Assembly (NCBI GenBank): GCA_009760855.2
Contig: WPIO01000014.1
Span: forward strand, 5,802,001 to 5,866,000
Length of the DNA: 64,000 bases
Direction of reading: 5' to 3'
Origin: Cristatella mucedo
Lineage: Eukaryota > Bryozoa > Phylactolaemata > Cristatellidae
The notes beneath the pieces were generated by a model, which was not told the DNA's origin, made no database searches, and saw nothing but the letters and a program-made list of their open reading frames with translations. The first letter of the stretch is position 1. Each line of letters begins with the position of its first letter. A program made the position numbers and the translations under genes. This document shows, piece after piece, positions 22,991-62,783 of the stretch.

Positions 22991-23334
22991 AAAAAGCGCT
23001 CTGACTCAAAGACCAGCAGACCGTTGTTCCAAGGGCGAGACTGCGATCATGCTCATGCCTTATATAATGACCAGGTCGCAAGTAACACAATTATCTTGTG
23101 CATGCATCTTCATAAATTGCGCCGCTCATAAGCCACGGCGTATCGCGACTGTTTCGTAAGCGGCTTTCAGTTACAATCTAGCGGTGAAGATCGTAGTTCG
23201 TAATCGAGGTTCAGCTATTAAGCTCTAGGTTCATTATCACGGGACATTACAACAGCCGGATGCAAGCAGTAAACTGAATAAGGGACAATGGAATGCCCGC
23301 CCGTATTTCATAGGCATTTTTTGCGGATGCAACC

Positions 23335-23890
23335 ACCAAAAATTTGGTAATGCTTTATATGCAGCATCTGTAAAGTGCCTAGAGAGAGATTAAGTTCCCT
23401 GAGTGCACTATAAAAAAAATTTCGTTAATAATATTATTACTTTTTTCCGGGCTTGACATTAAATTTGTTGATTTTATAACGTAACATTTTATGTATGAAT
23501 AACCTTCATCATTTATACCTTTGGAGACCGTGCATTTAGTTCGTATGCTCCCAAAGCCTGGAACTCCCTCCCGACTTGCGTCACAGCAACCCCTGACTTG
23601 ACCACATTTAAAAAGAACTTAAAAACAAACCTATTTAGGACAGCCTTTAGTGGGTCACTGTGAGTCGTCCTTAATGTGCTTATGCGTGCTGACACTGTGC
23701 ATGCTGCCACCAACCACATTTGCATGCTGACCCTGTGCATGTCACCCCTGACCATGTTATTCATGTTGTTTGTTTATCAAGCATGATTTTACTCACCATT
23801 CAATTGCATTTCCCTCTGCAGCAAATGTAAAGCGCCTAGAAAGAGATTGAGTTCTCTGAGGGTGCTTTATCAAGTGCATAATTATTAGTA
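23335..23890 (+). mobile_element. LINE 3' fragments
   Basis: A degenerate copy of the terminal stem-loop at about 23371-23412 is followed by an independent, well-preserved 3' end at about 23510-23890. That copy has RT C-terminus (GDRAFSSYAPKAWNSLP frame, then TTFKKNLKTNLF), 3' UTR with repeated 'cactgtgcatgctgccac'-like words, stem-loop with paired change (GCGCC/GGTGC) and an ATT-type tail. Confidence 0.8.
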
Positions 23891-24424
23891 TTACGATAAG
23901 TTAATCATGGTTGCATACAAGCTTATGGTGATCATCGATGATTTGTAATGGGTCTAGACTGGTTTATTAGTATTCAAAACAGTAAATACCATCTCGGTAG
24001 TCATAATCTGGCTGATTTAAACCACGGACGTTGCAGTTTTACAATTTCTTTAAGTGATAGTAAATAATATTTCGGAATTCGCCCACAGCCTTAAAGCAAT
24101 CTCCTACTCCGAAATAAATGTCGATGACTTTATCAGATAGACTTACTGCTGATTTGGTCGAGTCAAAATCGTCATTTCGTTTAGACTTCGAGATAATTCG
24201 CATTTCAGACAAATCGCCAAGCTTGTCACTATCAAATAAGTCAACCTCAATTTTGGCAATGTTTGATCGATACTGTTTACTCTACGACTGAGTAATTTTA
24301 TCTCGAAGAACGGCTTTGCTAAAAATTCAGCGCTTCGCTCCATCACATAATCACATCACATCACACGCTTCTGATCTTCCTCGGTCTCAAGCTTAGGTCA
24401 CAATTCAGTTCAAGACACTTCTCA

Positions 24425-24485
24425 TGGTCTGATTAGCTGATGGTCTGATTAGCCGACGGTCTGATGGTCTGATTAGCTGATTCGA
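24425..24485 (+). repeat. Short minisatellite, 'ggtctgattagctgat' units
   Basis: Three to four imperfect copies of a roughly 16-base word (atggtctgattagctg, atggtctgattagccg, acggtctg, atggtctgattagctg). Confidence 0.8.
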
Positions 24486-24489
24486 CAGG

Positions 24490-24640
24490 CTGATTTAATA
24501 CAGCTGCAGAAGATGTTCAGTGGCTGCCGTTCACTCCCATCCACTACTGGTCAGATAAGAAATTGCCTGATGCAGGACTCGAATCCGCAACCTAGGTCAT
24601 GAAGAGCGAGCACCTTACTCACAGGATACAGCCTTAGCAA
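24490..24640 (-). repeat. tRNA-derived SINE, copy 5 (degenerate)
   Basis: Minus-orientation copy, recognisable from 'gctgatttaatacagc' at the left, the B-box complement 'aggactcgaatcc' (about 24573-24585) and 'gcaccttactcac' at the A-box end. Heavily mutated. Confidence 0.6.
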
Positions 24641-24984
24641 GTTGGATTTGGCACTCAAAGCAAGCTAGGTAAGACCTTCACGATCCTCCTCATCATCATC
24701 GTTGCTGTCACCGTGTCTCAACCTTCTTCTGCAGAGAGGACGGCGGTTGCGAGACGAGTGGCACCAGTATCAAAAAGCAACTTCGCTCTGCTAAGTTCAT
24801 TGCTCTGCTTCGAATGAATGCCAACAAATCATCATCCTGTTCTCTTGTCATTACCAGCGTCAGCCGCTTTCTGCAGGGTTGCTTGCTTGGACACCCCAAA
24901 CCAACTTGACATTTATGTGCCAACCTAGTGTGATTCAGAGTTTGGAAAACCAATATTTTGGCCTTACAATAAATAAATGCAATT

Positions 24985-25378
24985 AATTTTGTATAGTGCC
25001 CGAGAAAACTTAATCTTTATTCAGGTGCTGCACTTCCGCCACGGAGCTCAGCCCGTGATCAAATGCATACATTGCTCGAGGCGAGCGCCTTAATCACAGG
25101 GCCAAACCAGGACGGAAGTAGCAGCTCATGACTGTGGAACGGATCTTTCACAGCCAGCAGAAAGAGAATTGATGTCGATGTGCAAAATTGCGTGAGTTCC
25201 ATAGCAAACGACCAGCAGGGCAAAAACCTCTGCCGCCAATGGTCTTTAAGTTTAGGAATGGAACAGCTAATACTGCCGATAGACGACCTGAGGGCATGGG
25301 GAGGCTGAAACTGGTGCAGCAGTCCATTTAGGTATGAAGGAGCCAAGCCATTGCAGGCCTCGTGGGTCTGTGTAAGAA
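24985..25378 (-). mobile_element. Second LINE family fragment
   Basis: The minus frame reads LAPSYLNGLLHQFQPPHALR and then LKDHWRQRFLPCWS in shifted frames, corresponding to APSYL...LHQFQP...LRS...GDRSFS of the 20-kb copy. The 3' end at the left retains a decayed stem-loop-like segment. Confidence 0.65.
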
Positions 25379-25685
25379 CGTTAATCTGAAACCGCTGATT
25401 AGCTGGGAATCATCGAAGTTCCTCAAACAAAAGAGACACATTGCTGACCCTCTGTGCTTTGTTAACTAACCTTCCAGTCATATTCATCCCGGTTACATTG
25501 ACCAATGGCTTTTTCAGTTTCGCAGCCAATATGGAATTGCAACAATGTACACTGGACAGAACCAAAAAGCTAATTTTTTGCAAGCTACCGTGGTAGACAG
25601 TCCCAATTCTTGAATAAGGATCTGAAGTGAGTACCGGCTGTGTTGTACTATTATTTGGCATTAGAACCTAGACTTACAACCTTAA

Positions 25686-26095
25686 AATATTAATAATAAT
25701 AATGATAATTCACTTTATTTAGCAACCTCGGGGATTCTGAAAAACTAGTGGCACGATGCTTAGCCTGGTGGGGGATTTGATGTTGTAGTAGGCTGGAGCC
25801 AAAGAATGAAGCGACCTAAAAGTGAGCGACAAAACCTTGAAGTCGATACGTTGCTTGAGTGGGAAAGTGTGCATGTTGGCGAGAAGTGGTGCGATGTAGC
25901 AACTGTAACGCTCAAGACAGACAAGCCTAACTGCAGAGTTTTGCACAAGTTCGCGATTGCACAGGCCGGTAGACCAGCAAGAAGTGAGTTGCAGATGTCG
26001 AGACGGGGTGTCTCAAATGCATGGACTAATCTAGATATGGTATCCCTGTGTAAACAAGCCTGAATTTTAGCAATGTTATTTGGCTGAAAGTAGGC
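25686..26095 (-). mobile_element. CR1/L2-type LINE, 3' fragment, minus strand
   Basis: The minus frame has QNSAVRLVCLERYSCYIAPL and LKQRIDFKVLSLTFRSLHSL near 25790-25945, then a tail rich in ATT complements at the left end (about 25686-25702). The 3' UTR is deleted: RT sequence runs almost directly into the tail. Confidence 0.8.
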
Positions 26096-26097
26096 AA

Positions 26098-26215
26098 AAT
26101 CACCGCCGCTTGCAGTGGCAATACAGGATTGCCCACTGCCGTATTCAAACCCACGACCTCGGACCCGAGGTCGTGAAAAGCAACATACTTACCTAGTTTT
26201 CTATAATGGCTTCTT
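26098..26215 (-). repeat. tRNA-derived SINE, copy 6 (truncated)
   Basis: Minus-orientation head part only. It has the B-box complement, a perfect palindrome at 26152-26175 and the A-box-side 'caacatacttacctag'. It abuts the LINE fragment at 26095. Confidence 0.75.
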
Positions 26216-26239
26216 CTTACTCAATTCATATAACTGTGC

Positions 26240-26385
26240 TTTGTATTATCCTTGAATTATTTGGAGACGGTGGCGGTAGTTCGTATGCACCCAAAGGCAA
26301 GAGCTAACTCCCGGCTAAAGTTGCAATTTCCCTTGACTTGAATATATTTTAAAGCAGCCGAAAGTGAACCGTTTTTTTACCATAT
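26240..26385 (+). mobile_element. LINE fragment
   Basis: A degraded plus-strand copy of the RT C-terminus and start of the 3' UTR ('ttggagacggtggcggtagttcg...', 'cttgacttgaatatatttt'), aligned by eye to the 23.5-kb copy. Confidence 0.55.
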
Positions 26386-27511
26386 TCACTGGGTCCTTGT
26401 GAATAGTCGCTTGACAGATTTTTTGTGCCAAGCATAATCACTTGTTCCGTCGCATCATTTCTACATGATCCTATAATATCATATTTAGTTGCCTATAAAA
26501 ATGCGTTACTACTTACAATATAAATCTCAATCGTCATCTAGCTTAACTACCTGTTTTCTAATTAAAAGCATTATAAGCTGTAGGTGAGGATCTACTGCTA
26601 GCATGATATCATATATTATGATATATATATATACATATATATATATATCATATATCATATATATATATATCATATAGATGTGTGTGATATATATTTCCCT
26701 CCCTACTCCAGCTACAGTTCTCATGACCATTTCTGCTTCCCTCCGTATGTATTTTTATATCTCCCCCAATATATTCGCGGTCGGAGTCTCTCTGTCTCTC
26801 TTACTTGCCCTCTTTGTTTGCGTGACAGTCTTCCCTCTGTCTCTCTTACTTGCCCTCTTCGTTTGCGTGACAGTCTTTCGTTTGTTTTGCCTCGTCTGTA
26901 TCTCTAAAACTGGTCACGAGAAGTGTGTTTTAAAATTAATTTAAGTGGTGCTACACATAACTGAGTACTTGGTGCAAGTTTTAATTATTGTCTTTATATA
27001 TAAACCAGAGGCGGACACTGATAATTCCTATGCTTGATGCTTGCAGATAATAATAAAAAATTGATGATATCTGGATAATTTTCTGAACAGCATTGGTTTT
27101 GAGATCTCAAAACAGGAAGCAAAATCCGCTAAAGCAACTATTTAAAGCCATAGTCTGCGTCAGTCAAAGCGTAACTGGGCAAGGGCAAACCAGTCGAAAT
27201 GGCCGCAATGGCTGTCTTTTCTTTTTAATTTTCTCCTCTTTTCATCTTCCTTAGCTCGGTTGCTCGTAGCTGAGAGCGCCTGCAGCGACTGCTCGAGTCT
27301 TCCCGAGTTCTTCTCGAGTCGCTTCTCCTGTCAATCTGAGTTTTAGCCGTTAATAGGTAACCCTAATGCTGCGTATTTGCTACGGCTCCTAGCCGGCTGG
27401 GTGTCAGCCGTGAACTCATTAAGTGAGCTTTTTCCTGAAATCGGCCAACTGTTTGGAGGAAAGGGGCAACATCCACCCCCAGTTTCGTAGCTTTGGTAAG
27501 GCAGGGCATGG
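26386..27511. other. Gene-free stretch with AT microsatellite and a tandem duplication
   Basis: About 26617-26686 is an AT-rich imperfect microsatellite (also read as a TATAT/ATATC hairpin). A 45-bp unit is duplicated in tandem at 26790-26834 and 26835-26879 ('ctctgtctctcttacttgcc...'). I see no gene in the remainder. Confidence 0.6.
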
Positions 27512-27672
27512 GTTGTGATAGCCCATAGGTAAGGTGCTCGCACTTAAAAACCGAGGTCGTGAGTTCGAATCCTACAGTGGGCGATCCTGTATTGCCATCT
27601 GCAAGTGGTTATGATAGCCGTTAAAGCTCTTCTGCCGCTACAAAAATGGAGCTATTAAACGGATAATATATT
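27512..27672 (+). repeat. tRNA-derived SINE, copy 7
   Basis: A box region 'tagcccataggtaaggtgctcg', B box GTTCGAATCC, body 'gcaagtggttatgatagccg', 3' end 'gagctattaaacggat'. The left arm of the internal palindrome is replaced. Confidence 0.8.
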
Positions 27673-27795
27673 TACACATGAGAAATTATATACAACACTG
27701 AGCCAAGTTGCGACCAGGTTGTCCTGATCTTTGGCTGTCTGGTAAGAGTAACAGTCCACGTTCAGAGATAGCAGGCGTGGGCTTGCTCTCTCTCT

Positions 27796-27874
<79 letters not shown>

Positions 27875-27878
27875 GTCT
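27796..27878 (+). repeat. (CT)n microsatellite
   Basis: A CT run, GA in the sense direction of the claudin-like gene. A minus-strand AATAAA at 27890-27895, about 240 bases after that gene's stop codon, is a candidate polyadenylation signal. Confidence 0.9.
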
Positions 27879-28132
27879 CTCCATCTCTCTTTATTTATCT
27901 GTCTGGTCTGTTTGTGGGTGTGTCTGGTTCTCGAGCCTGGGCGTGCGTATGCACACACGCGACACGATGTGCTAGTAGGGACTTTAGTAAGCAACTCAAA
28001 GCCGCACTTTAGGTCGAGGTACATCAAGTCAAGTAAGGCACTTGCACTTAGGAAGGATTTAATAACACGAAACGGCGCACCTCCGCCGAGCATTCGGCTA
28101 CTAGCCTTTGAGGCGAACGGGCCGCTGGAGCA

Positions 28133-53080
<24,948 letters not shown>

Positions 53081-53789
53081 GTTTACTTTGCATTTAGCTG
53101 TAAACGGGTGTTAGCAATAGAAGCAAGTCACTTCGCTTTCCTCGTTAAGCTCGCGAAAGCAGGCCGCAGCTGGGCTGCCACAGCTATTCTGAGTTCAAAC
53201 GTCCCAGGGCTAGCTTTCTTTTCTACAGCCACAGCAATGCTTATCCGACGAAAATCAGAAATAAACCACTACAGCGATTTGCAATGCTGAACTCATATTT
53301 CACATTTTATGTTGATTCACTCAGTTTTGTCTGAGTTATGGGATTTACAAGGTACAAAACTACACTATAAATAAAGCTGTCTGAAAGTAATAAATGTGTA
53401 CTTCAACAAGTTGTAAATGATTGCCATGATCTACCAAGGTTCAAAGAGTTGGGATACAAGCTAAATGTATGCTCTTTCCGGTTTACCTCCAGGTTCGATA
53501 TGATTTGTATAAAAAAGCTTTTGTGTTTAAATTTTCAAAGATTTCGATTTAACTTCAATCATGTATATCTTTAGAACCCTAGGTACCCTAAGCAAATATT
53601 CGTTTTTGGGTTTTTCAGTATTTTTATTAAATTAATCTTTTACGTAATCATCGCCAGGACCATAAGTATTAAGAAAAAAGCAGCAAATGTCACTCATACC
53701 GCTTATTTTACAAAAATTCTTTTTAAGAGACAATCTTTTAAATTTGCTATAAAGGTTCCTAAAGTCTGTTGCGTGGCTGTAGGCCTAGA

Positions 53790-54080
53790 TGAATAATAAT
53801 AACAATACAGTTGTCTAGCGCCCGCAGAGAACTGAACCTCTTTCTAGGCACTCTGCAGATGCTGTAAAGAAATCATTGCAAAATTATTAGTGGTAACATT
53901 CTTAATGTTATCAAGCACAATATTGTTAGATGTGACATGTACAGGGTCAACACGAAGACATGGTTAGTAGCTGCAGGCACAGTGTCAGCACGAATAAGCA
54001 CCCTATAGACGAATTGCAAGGACCCGCTAAATGTTTCAGTAAACATGTGTTTGAGAGCCCGAGATAAAATAGCTCAGTTT
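53790..54080 (-). mobile_element. LINE 3' fragment, minus strand
   Basis: Begins with an ATT-complement tail ('aataataataacaataca', 53791-53809), then the stem-loop complement ('agcgcccgcagagaactgaacctctttctaggc') and 3' UTR words 'cacagtgtcagcacgaataagca'. No coding part is preserved. Confidence 0.75.
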
Positions 54081-56805
54081 TATTTTGCCACCGTTAACTT
54101 TAAACCTTGAACCAATCTGTACACTAGGCAGCGTTTGATCCCGCTTACATAAACGCTGCACGCGGTCAAAGATACAATTGTGTGTTCACATGTCAAACTT
54201 TTCGCGAAGACAGACCTACATCCACTACACGGAACAATACAAAACTACGAGTTTAATTGTCTATTTACTGCTCTCGGGGATTCGGCAAGTTATTTGCGGT
54301 GAACGTCATCTTATTATGATAGAAACGACCAATCCTCAAGAATTTGGCTATACCCCATGGCTACGTTTGCCCCTAGCCTCAAATGACTGAAAAGATCGCC
54401 TGCACGTGTAAGCATTTAAAAATAGCTGAGCTGGTAAGATTCAGACGCCTTGGACTTACAATCTTTTTAAACGGGCTTTGAAATGATCTCTTTCATTGCA
54501 TTTAGGAAACATTATTCAGAAAATTAGTGGCCACTCCGGTTTTGATGGCTTTTGCAGCTTCTGCTGCTGCTACTTGTGCTGCAGCCTATCTTCGGCTGTA
54601 ACTAATTATTTTTCGGCCTGGCGATGCTACTATTGCAGGCTTGCTAAAAGATTGAGCTCTATTGAAACTTGTGCAATGCAATTCCTTCCAAGTCATTCAG
54701 AATGAGCTCGCATAGTATATACTATTGCGCTTTGATATTGACCAAACCCTAAATCTCAGAATCTACAGAAACTTCAAAATGGAAGGCACCCGGAAAACTA
54801 TCACTTAATTTAAATGTCCATGGTTGATATAACGCCATCCCCGGTCTCGCTACACAAGCTGAAAGTTGTTAATTGAGTTGAAGGAACATGCAATAGGGCC
54901 AATAGGTGCCTTGGATATGAAATGATTTACTAAAAGCCTTTTCCCCAATAGGCTCGGGAAGTAAACGGCTTCTTATCGCTAATTATAACAAGGAAGTTCT
55001 AAATTGCCCATCTTCTTACGCAAGGCGAGTTAGGATTTCTTACCAATCTTCTAGAAGTAATAATATATCTTAAGATCAAGTTGTAATGGAGGGCGTCATC
55101 CGTTACTGCTTCCGCCTAGTAAATGAATTCACAATACAGAAAACCCGAAATTGACTCCGTCTACTTAAATGATTTATTATGGTTTAAGATATAGACATTT
55201 CGTTAACTAGACTACAAGCTATATGCTTTATATATGAACTACCATGTTAAATAATTAAAATTGCCCGAAAATTCTTAGAGCATGTGGCTATTTAATTACT
55301 CTGACACTGACATCTTCCACGAAAATATTTAAAGTGGCCGCCTTATGAGGCACGGGCACATGTCTGAAGTGTTTTTGTGTGAAGTTTGTCATTAAATTAA
55401 CTCAGCAAGCTAAAAAGTCCCTTCATCATTTAATGCTCACATTTCATTTTTTTAAATTCATTTTTCCCGCTTCCAGTCTGATATTTGCTTTCTTCAGATT
55501 AAAGGTTCGTTAATTGGCTAAAAATCTAAAGAAATATTTACAGTCTCCGAAATCATAATTTTTACAAAAGATTTACTCGGTTCATCCCAAAATAAGTGTG
55601 CAGCAGATCGCTTTCATTTTTAAGCTCTCTTAAATGCTATCTCTTGATCAGCCTTATTTCAGTTATCACGGTGCTTTTTTCTTCTTTTTTCTTTTTTCTT
55701 AGTGTTTGCAGCTAGTGACAACAAGTCTACACATGTAGCTCTTTGGGTTTGGTGGAAAGATTTTTAACCAAGCTTCCGTAAAACCTTCGCATACAGTTAT
55801 ACAGCAATGTTTTTTCCATAGCTAGACTACTCACACCAGGAATTATTTGGTGTGAGCTACAGCTCTGGTTTCAGAGATCAAAACTTAAAATCTCAATGAA
55901 AACTTGACATCTTTCCTTCTAGAGCTAAGATATTCATGTGAGTTGTCTTTTGCATAATAAACCGGCTACAAGATTCAGCTGCACATTAACATAATTTATC
56001 GTACAGATGACACATCCAACTCATTTAAAGTGTGTGCTCCTTGCAACGCTGCCTTAACCAAATAGTAGAGTAGCAGAGAAGCTTTGCGGTTAAAATGGCA
56101 CATACTTTACGCAAACTATAGAAATTTGACAGAAATGCATATACATTATCTGACCTCAATTTTTAATTCAAATACGGGCCTCTGTGATGGGTACGAACCA
56201 CGTTGACCTTTGATGCAGTTGACCTTTGATGCTGACTATCAGTTGCTGTCTTTATTTTTTTATTTTATATATTTTTTATATTTATGTATAGTTTATATGT
56301 ATACTTATTTATTTTATTTTGTTCTTTATCAACAACAGATTGTTCGCTCTTTCATATACTAAGGAAAATCGTTACTACGCCCCGCTTGTTGAATGCTGAA
56401 GTCTTCTTTTGGTGTTGCTGGAAAAAGATTCTATTAAATGGCTTTTATCTTTTTAAGGTTCTTCTTCATCCAAAATCTCAATGAGAATGAATAATCTAGT
56501 AAATATTTTGCTTCAACTCTAACGCAATTTTTTGAGTTCTTCGTAATAACAATTCTTCTAATCAAAAATAAACGTATGCGATTGTACATATAAAAGTCTG
56601 CGATTGTTTTGATGTTCTCTCTCAAATTGACTACAAAATTGACACTACTGGAACTTGAAAAACTATAACGTGCAAAAAATCCGCCATCAACGTTGACTAG
56701 CAATCCCTATGGTGCACTGAAAAACTACGCTGCAATGGCGACATAGCGATAAGCAGTATGCCACAGAGGAGGGTCTTCGAACATGGCACAATTTGCTTGT
56801 CACAT
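54081..56805. other. AT-rich stretch without recognised gene
   Basis: Low-GC sequence, all three frames of both strands rich in stops. Contains T-runs and TTTATT words near 56290-56330. No feature is supported. Confidence 0.45.
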
Positions 56806-57832
56806 TTAGCGCAACGCCGCACGACGCGTACATTCATCTTCCTTAAGCTTTTGCATCTCTTCCTTTTTTTTGATGTTTTCATTACGCTGCCGTTCAGACC
56901 ACTCCAGCCACCGAGATCTGTTCTTCGCTGCTTGAAAGAACTTGCTGTGCTCCACCTTGTGACTAAATGACAGCACCTCTGTAATAGATATATGCTGTCA
57001 ATAGCCGCGTTGGCAAGTACGCGTGACACAGAGAGAGTGGCCTGATTATGTCTGGAAGTCCAGTAGCCGAGTGTAACAATGCAATCACCTCATTAATGCA
57101 GACAGGCGGCCTGCTGGTAGCACTTATTGCAATGGTGAACCAATTGATACACAAATTTGGAAAAGACCGTGATATATGGATGATAGCTTTTAACTAGTTG
57201 CTGCTAGTGCAATGAATACTTCGGAGAATTTTTTAGCCATTTCAGAATGTCTAAAAGCATTCATTTTCTGAAAAAATCTCATATTTTCGTGTTCACGGTA
57301 CTTTTTGCCATCATTTTACTTCCCATGCCAAAAGCCTAGAGCGTCGCATAAGTTTCAAGGGTAATTGCGAATTCGGAAAAAGCATCCAAAGCCTCTGCTA
57401 GACTTTTGAACGACGCTTTTCTAATGCCATGCATAAATTTTCGTGAACGCCTAGATTTATAAATCCTAAAATGAAATTGGCGAGTTTCGAAAAATGCACC
57501 TTCAGCTTCTTCAACCTTGGATTGCCGTACGCACAAGTCAGCTGTACTTTTTTTCTCAGCAGCCTCGTCGGCTTTGTGACTCTTCTAAACTAAAATGCCA
57601 AATCTTCTGGGTGTGAAAAGCATTCGATAAAACGACGAAATGAGCTTATTTCCGAGCATTGAAGAGTGACGAATGAAGACGGCTAAGGACAGATACTCAT
57701 TGGTGGCAATCTGCATATATATATATATATATTCCACTCTGTGCTGCTGAGCTGAGAATCAGCCATCCCTGCTTTGTGGGAACACTGCATTCGAAATGTC
57801 TGTCTTAGTCTCCATAGACTCTATGGTATAGA

Positions 57833-57879
<47 letters not shown>

Positions 57880-58884
57880 GTTCTCTTGGGACACTATGAA
57901 AAATGCAGCCCAGCAACCTTTAAAGGCCTAAGCGAAGAGAAATTTCTCCCCAACTAATATATTATCTCAAGTGTTTGAGCTGCTGAATAGGAATCACAAG
58001 ACAAGAACGCTGTCACTATTAAAATCTCTTCACCTCGCTCATAATGCTAAATGAGTTGAAAACGCACGCTGTCAGAATCAGAATAAAACGCTTCAGAGTC
58101 ACGCCCAGTTTGGCATGCAAAGGCAAGTTCCAAGCTACTGCTGGCTGGGCTGTTGCGTAAGAAACACAATCTAAGCGATTGTTGTCATCTCGCATCATCG
58201 ATGTCCTTCGCTTGAACAGTTAGATCGGCCGTTTTTCAAGTAATGCTAAGCAGTTTTCTCTGTACCATCTTGCTAAGCCGAAAGCAATCTATGGGCACCT
58301 TGATTTATCCTAGATCTCGCCTTCACGTACGGACACTTCATCTTTCGAATTAAAATTATTGACTGGAAGCCGCTGGTCCGACTTATTTATGCATAAGCGG
58401 AGCCGGGATTTTCATTCAGGGGGCAACACCCGTAAGATTTATCGTGTAGGGGGCAAGACCAGCAATTATTGAAATATAGTTGTTGGGCTAAATTGTGGCG
58501 CATATTCGACACGAACATGGCGATTGCTCATTAGATGAAATGTGACATAAGTTAGTCTTTGGTGTTCAGATCGCTGCTCCTCCGCAATAGGAGGATGAGT
58601 GATTGCTCGTCTTGCCTCCTCTCTCCGCTACTGGCTGCTTAGCCGCTTGCCTAAAAAGCATCTTTCTCCATAGGTACGAGTGTGAAGAATCCTCCGCCGA
58701 GGCAAAACCTTGAGTGCTCTGTTCCTTATTTGGGCATGCGTTCGCCATCGCATGTTAGTTATCTCTTTTCTCTAGCAGCATTGCATCGCTGAATCATGAG
58801 GACTTTTTGATGAGACGTACCTGGTGAGAAATGTACGTGACTTCCATCGGACTCGGAGCGCGGCATCTCTGGAATGGTCGTCAT
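56806..58884 (-). CDS. Small charged helical protein, two-exon model (unrecognised)
   Basis: Exon 1 is 58821-58884: ATG right after a good acceptor (tttttgtacgttttgtag), 21 codons, then CCAG|GTACGT, phase 1. The terminal exon is 56806-56978: acceptor ctattacag, phase 1, stop at 56806. The joined product is 78 aa and its second half reads as a single basic/acidic helix (KFFQAAKNRSRWLEWSERQ then KKKEEMQKLKED). I do not recognise the family. Exon 1 could equally splice in frame to E2 of the claudin-like gene (48125), so it may be a shared or alternative first exon. The small gene, if real, lies upstream of or within the transcription unit of the claudin-like gene on the same strand. Confidence 0.45.
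57336..57590 (-). other. Open stretch with protein-like composition, unassigned
   Basis: The minus frame reads KSHKADEAAEKKSTADLCVR, then KVEEAEGAFFETRQFHFRIY and ASFKSLAEALDAFSEFAITL to a stop near 57336. The composition looks like a helical protein, but there is no start, no clear acceptor and no family I recognise. It could be a transposon gag-like fragment or chance. Confidence 0.25.
57713..57873 (+). repeat. Two (TA)n microsatellites
   Basis: TA runs at about 57713-57732 and 57834-57873, separated by about 100 bases of ordinary sequence containing 'ctccatagactctatgg', a short perfect palindrome-like word. Confidence 0.9.
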
Positions 58885-61139
<2,255 letters not shown>

Positions 61140-61770
61140 TTAGTAATAGTGAGAAATTTGTATTGCACCTTGGTAAAACTAAATCTATTTCTTGCCACTC
61201 CTCGTTTGCTGCAAAGGCTGCTCGCCAATTGGTTGGTGGTTATATGCACAGTGTCAGCAACCTGAAGTACACAAAGAGCAATTCAAGCGGACTTGGAAAA
61301 TGCTGTGAAGAGCGGGTGAGCTTGAAGCTTCTTTATCTTTGTTAAGTCAAGGGATGCCGTAGCGTCATTCGGGGGTTAGTTCGAGGTTTGGGAGCGAACG
61401 AAATAAAGGCATGGTCTCTAACAGATTGCATGTTGTTTAGAGGCAAGGAGCAGCCATTTGAGTCCGGAGAGCGGGTGTTGCGATTCCACAACAGATCGGA
61501 AAGTAGTAAGGTTAGGTAGGCCGGAGCAATAAAGCGAGGAAGGGGCCTAAAAGTGAGCGACACAACCAACGATTCAATGCGCTTCTTGGCGGTTAGCCAG
61601 TGCAGGTCGCGTTGAGGTGGTTCGATGTAGATCTTTTTGAGGTCGATGTGATTCCATAGGCGATTCTTCCTAAGGAGCCGGTTCAGCCATTCAGACAGAA
61701 GTTGTGCTGCGACATGCAAGCTGCGCGTGGACGAAAGCGAGACACGCTGCTCGGCTTTGCGCGTTAAACT
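61140..61770 (-). mobile_element. CR1/L2-type LINE, diverged 3' fragment, minus strand
   Basis: The minus frame has DLHWLTAKKRIESLVVSLTF, APAYLTLLLSDLLWNRNTRS and RDHAFISFAPKPRTNPRMTL. These correspond to the DLHWLPVKQRIDFKVLSLTF ... GDRAFSSYAPKAWN region of the other copies. More diverged than the rest. The 3' part is degraded. Confidence 0.75.
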
Positions 61771-62134
61771 ATTTGAATTGTAAAGGTTGGTAGGACGCGA
61801 ACAAAAGGAAAGCTTTGACTCTCGTAGCAGCTCTTACTCCGCATCTCAGCGCAAACTTTCGGCGGGACCAAGAATCGGCCTCCCTAGGACGATTACTGGC
61901 TGCGTATGCGATTATGCCGACGAGATTTCATGGAGGCAGAAAAGAGTGAGGTGGGCCAAAAAGCAAAGCAAGCGGCAGTGACTCGACCAGATACCACTAA
62001 CAATACATGACCGAAGTCTAAAGGAATGCCCGACTCAGGCAGTAGTTAAATGGCCAGGTTGCATAAGCTCGGGTCACGCTTTGAAGACGGCAATTGCGTG
62101 AAGTCTAAGCAGAGGAGGGCTCTTGAGTCGAGAG

Positions 62135-62215
62135 TCGTCAAATGTAAAGTGCCTAGAAAGAGATTGCGTTCTCTTAGGGCGCTATATCTAATGCACTATT
62201 TTTTTATTATTGATC
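62135..62215 (+). mobile_element. LINE 3' end only
   Basis: The terminal stem-loop ('aaagtgcctagaaagagatt...ttagggcgctata') followed by an AT/T-rich tail. Confidence 0.75.
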
Positions 62216-62612
62216 TCTGCGCTCACCTCTATTGCTTCACTCTCCCAGCTCTCTTTGTCGCCTCCTGTGATGTCTAACTGGCTGTTAGAGCTCCCCTCGC
62301 CCCCTCATCGTCGTATCTACTGCATCCTCTCTGTAGAATTTGCTCTTGCCAACTGATTTAGTGGCAACAGTAGGTTTCCTTTCATGTGGGTTCAAGGCTC
62401 TGCTCTAGGGAACGAGAGGTCACACGCAAAGCGTATGCCATGGCGGATGCAGCATTTAAGCAGTTCAGCGGGTATAAAAGAGCAGACTTGCCTATCCCAG
62501 AGACTCGTTTTGCCAACGTTTGGTCAAGTACTGGAATCGCTAGTGAACTCATTAGGTTGCCGCTCCACCCAGGTGCTTAGCAGACAGCCCTGGTCAATAA
62601 AATAAACAAATA

Positions 62613-62783
62613 AATACTAGCTGATTTAGCAGCCTCTTTTGCAGAGCGACAGAAGAGCCTTTACGGCTATCACCGCCGCTTGCAGTGGCGATTAAGTATC
62701 ACCCACCGTAGGATTCGAACCCACGACATCGGGACCGATGTCGTGAAACCAACCGCCTTACCTAGTGTACCATCACTGCTCGC
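62613..62783 (-). repeat. tRNA-derived SINE, copy 11
   Basis: Full-length minus copy, preceded at its 3' end by AAATA-type words (62600-62616). It has 'ctagctgatttagcagcctc', the B-box complement 'ggattcgaaccc', and palindrome 62722-62745 perfect but with one base pair changed on both arms relative to other copies (C:G to A:T). Confidence 0.88.

Noticed and set aside
56758-56970. + strand frame over the 56.8-kb exon
   Set aside because: Phe/Leu-rich shadow of a Lys/Glu-rich minus frame that has a proper acceptor.
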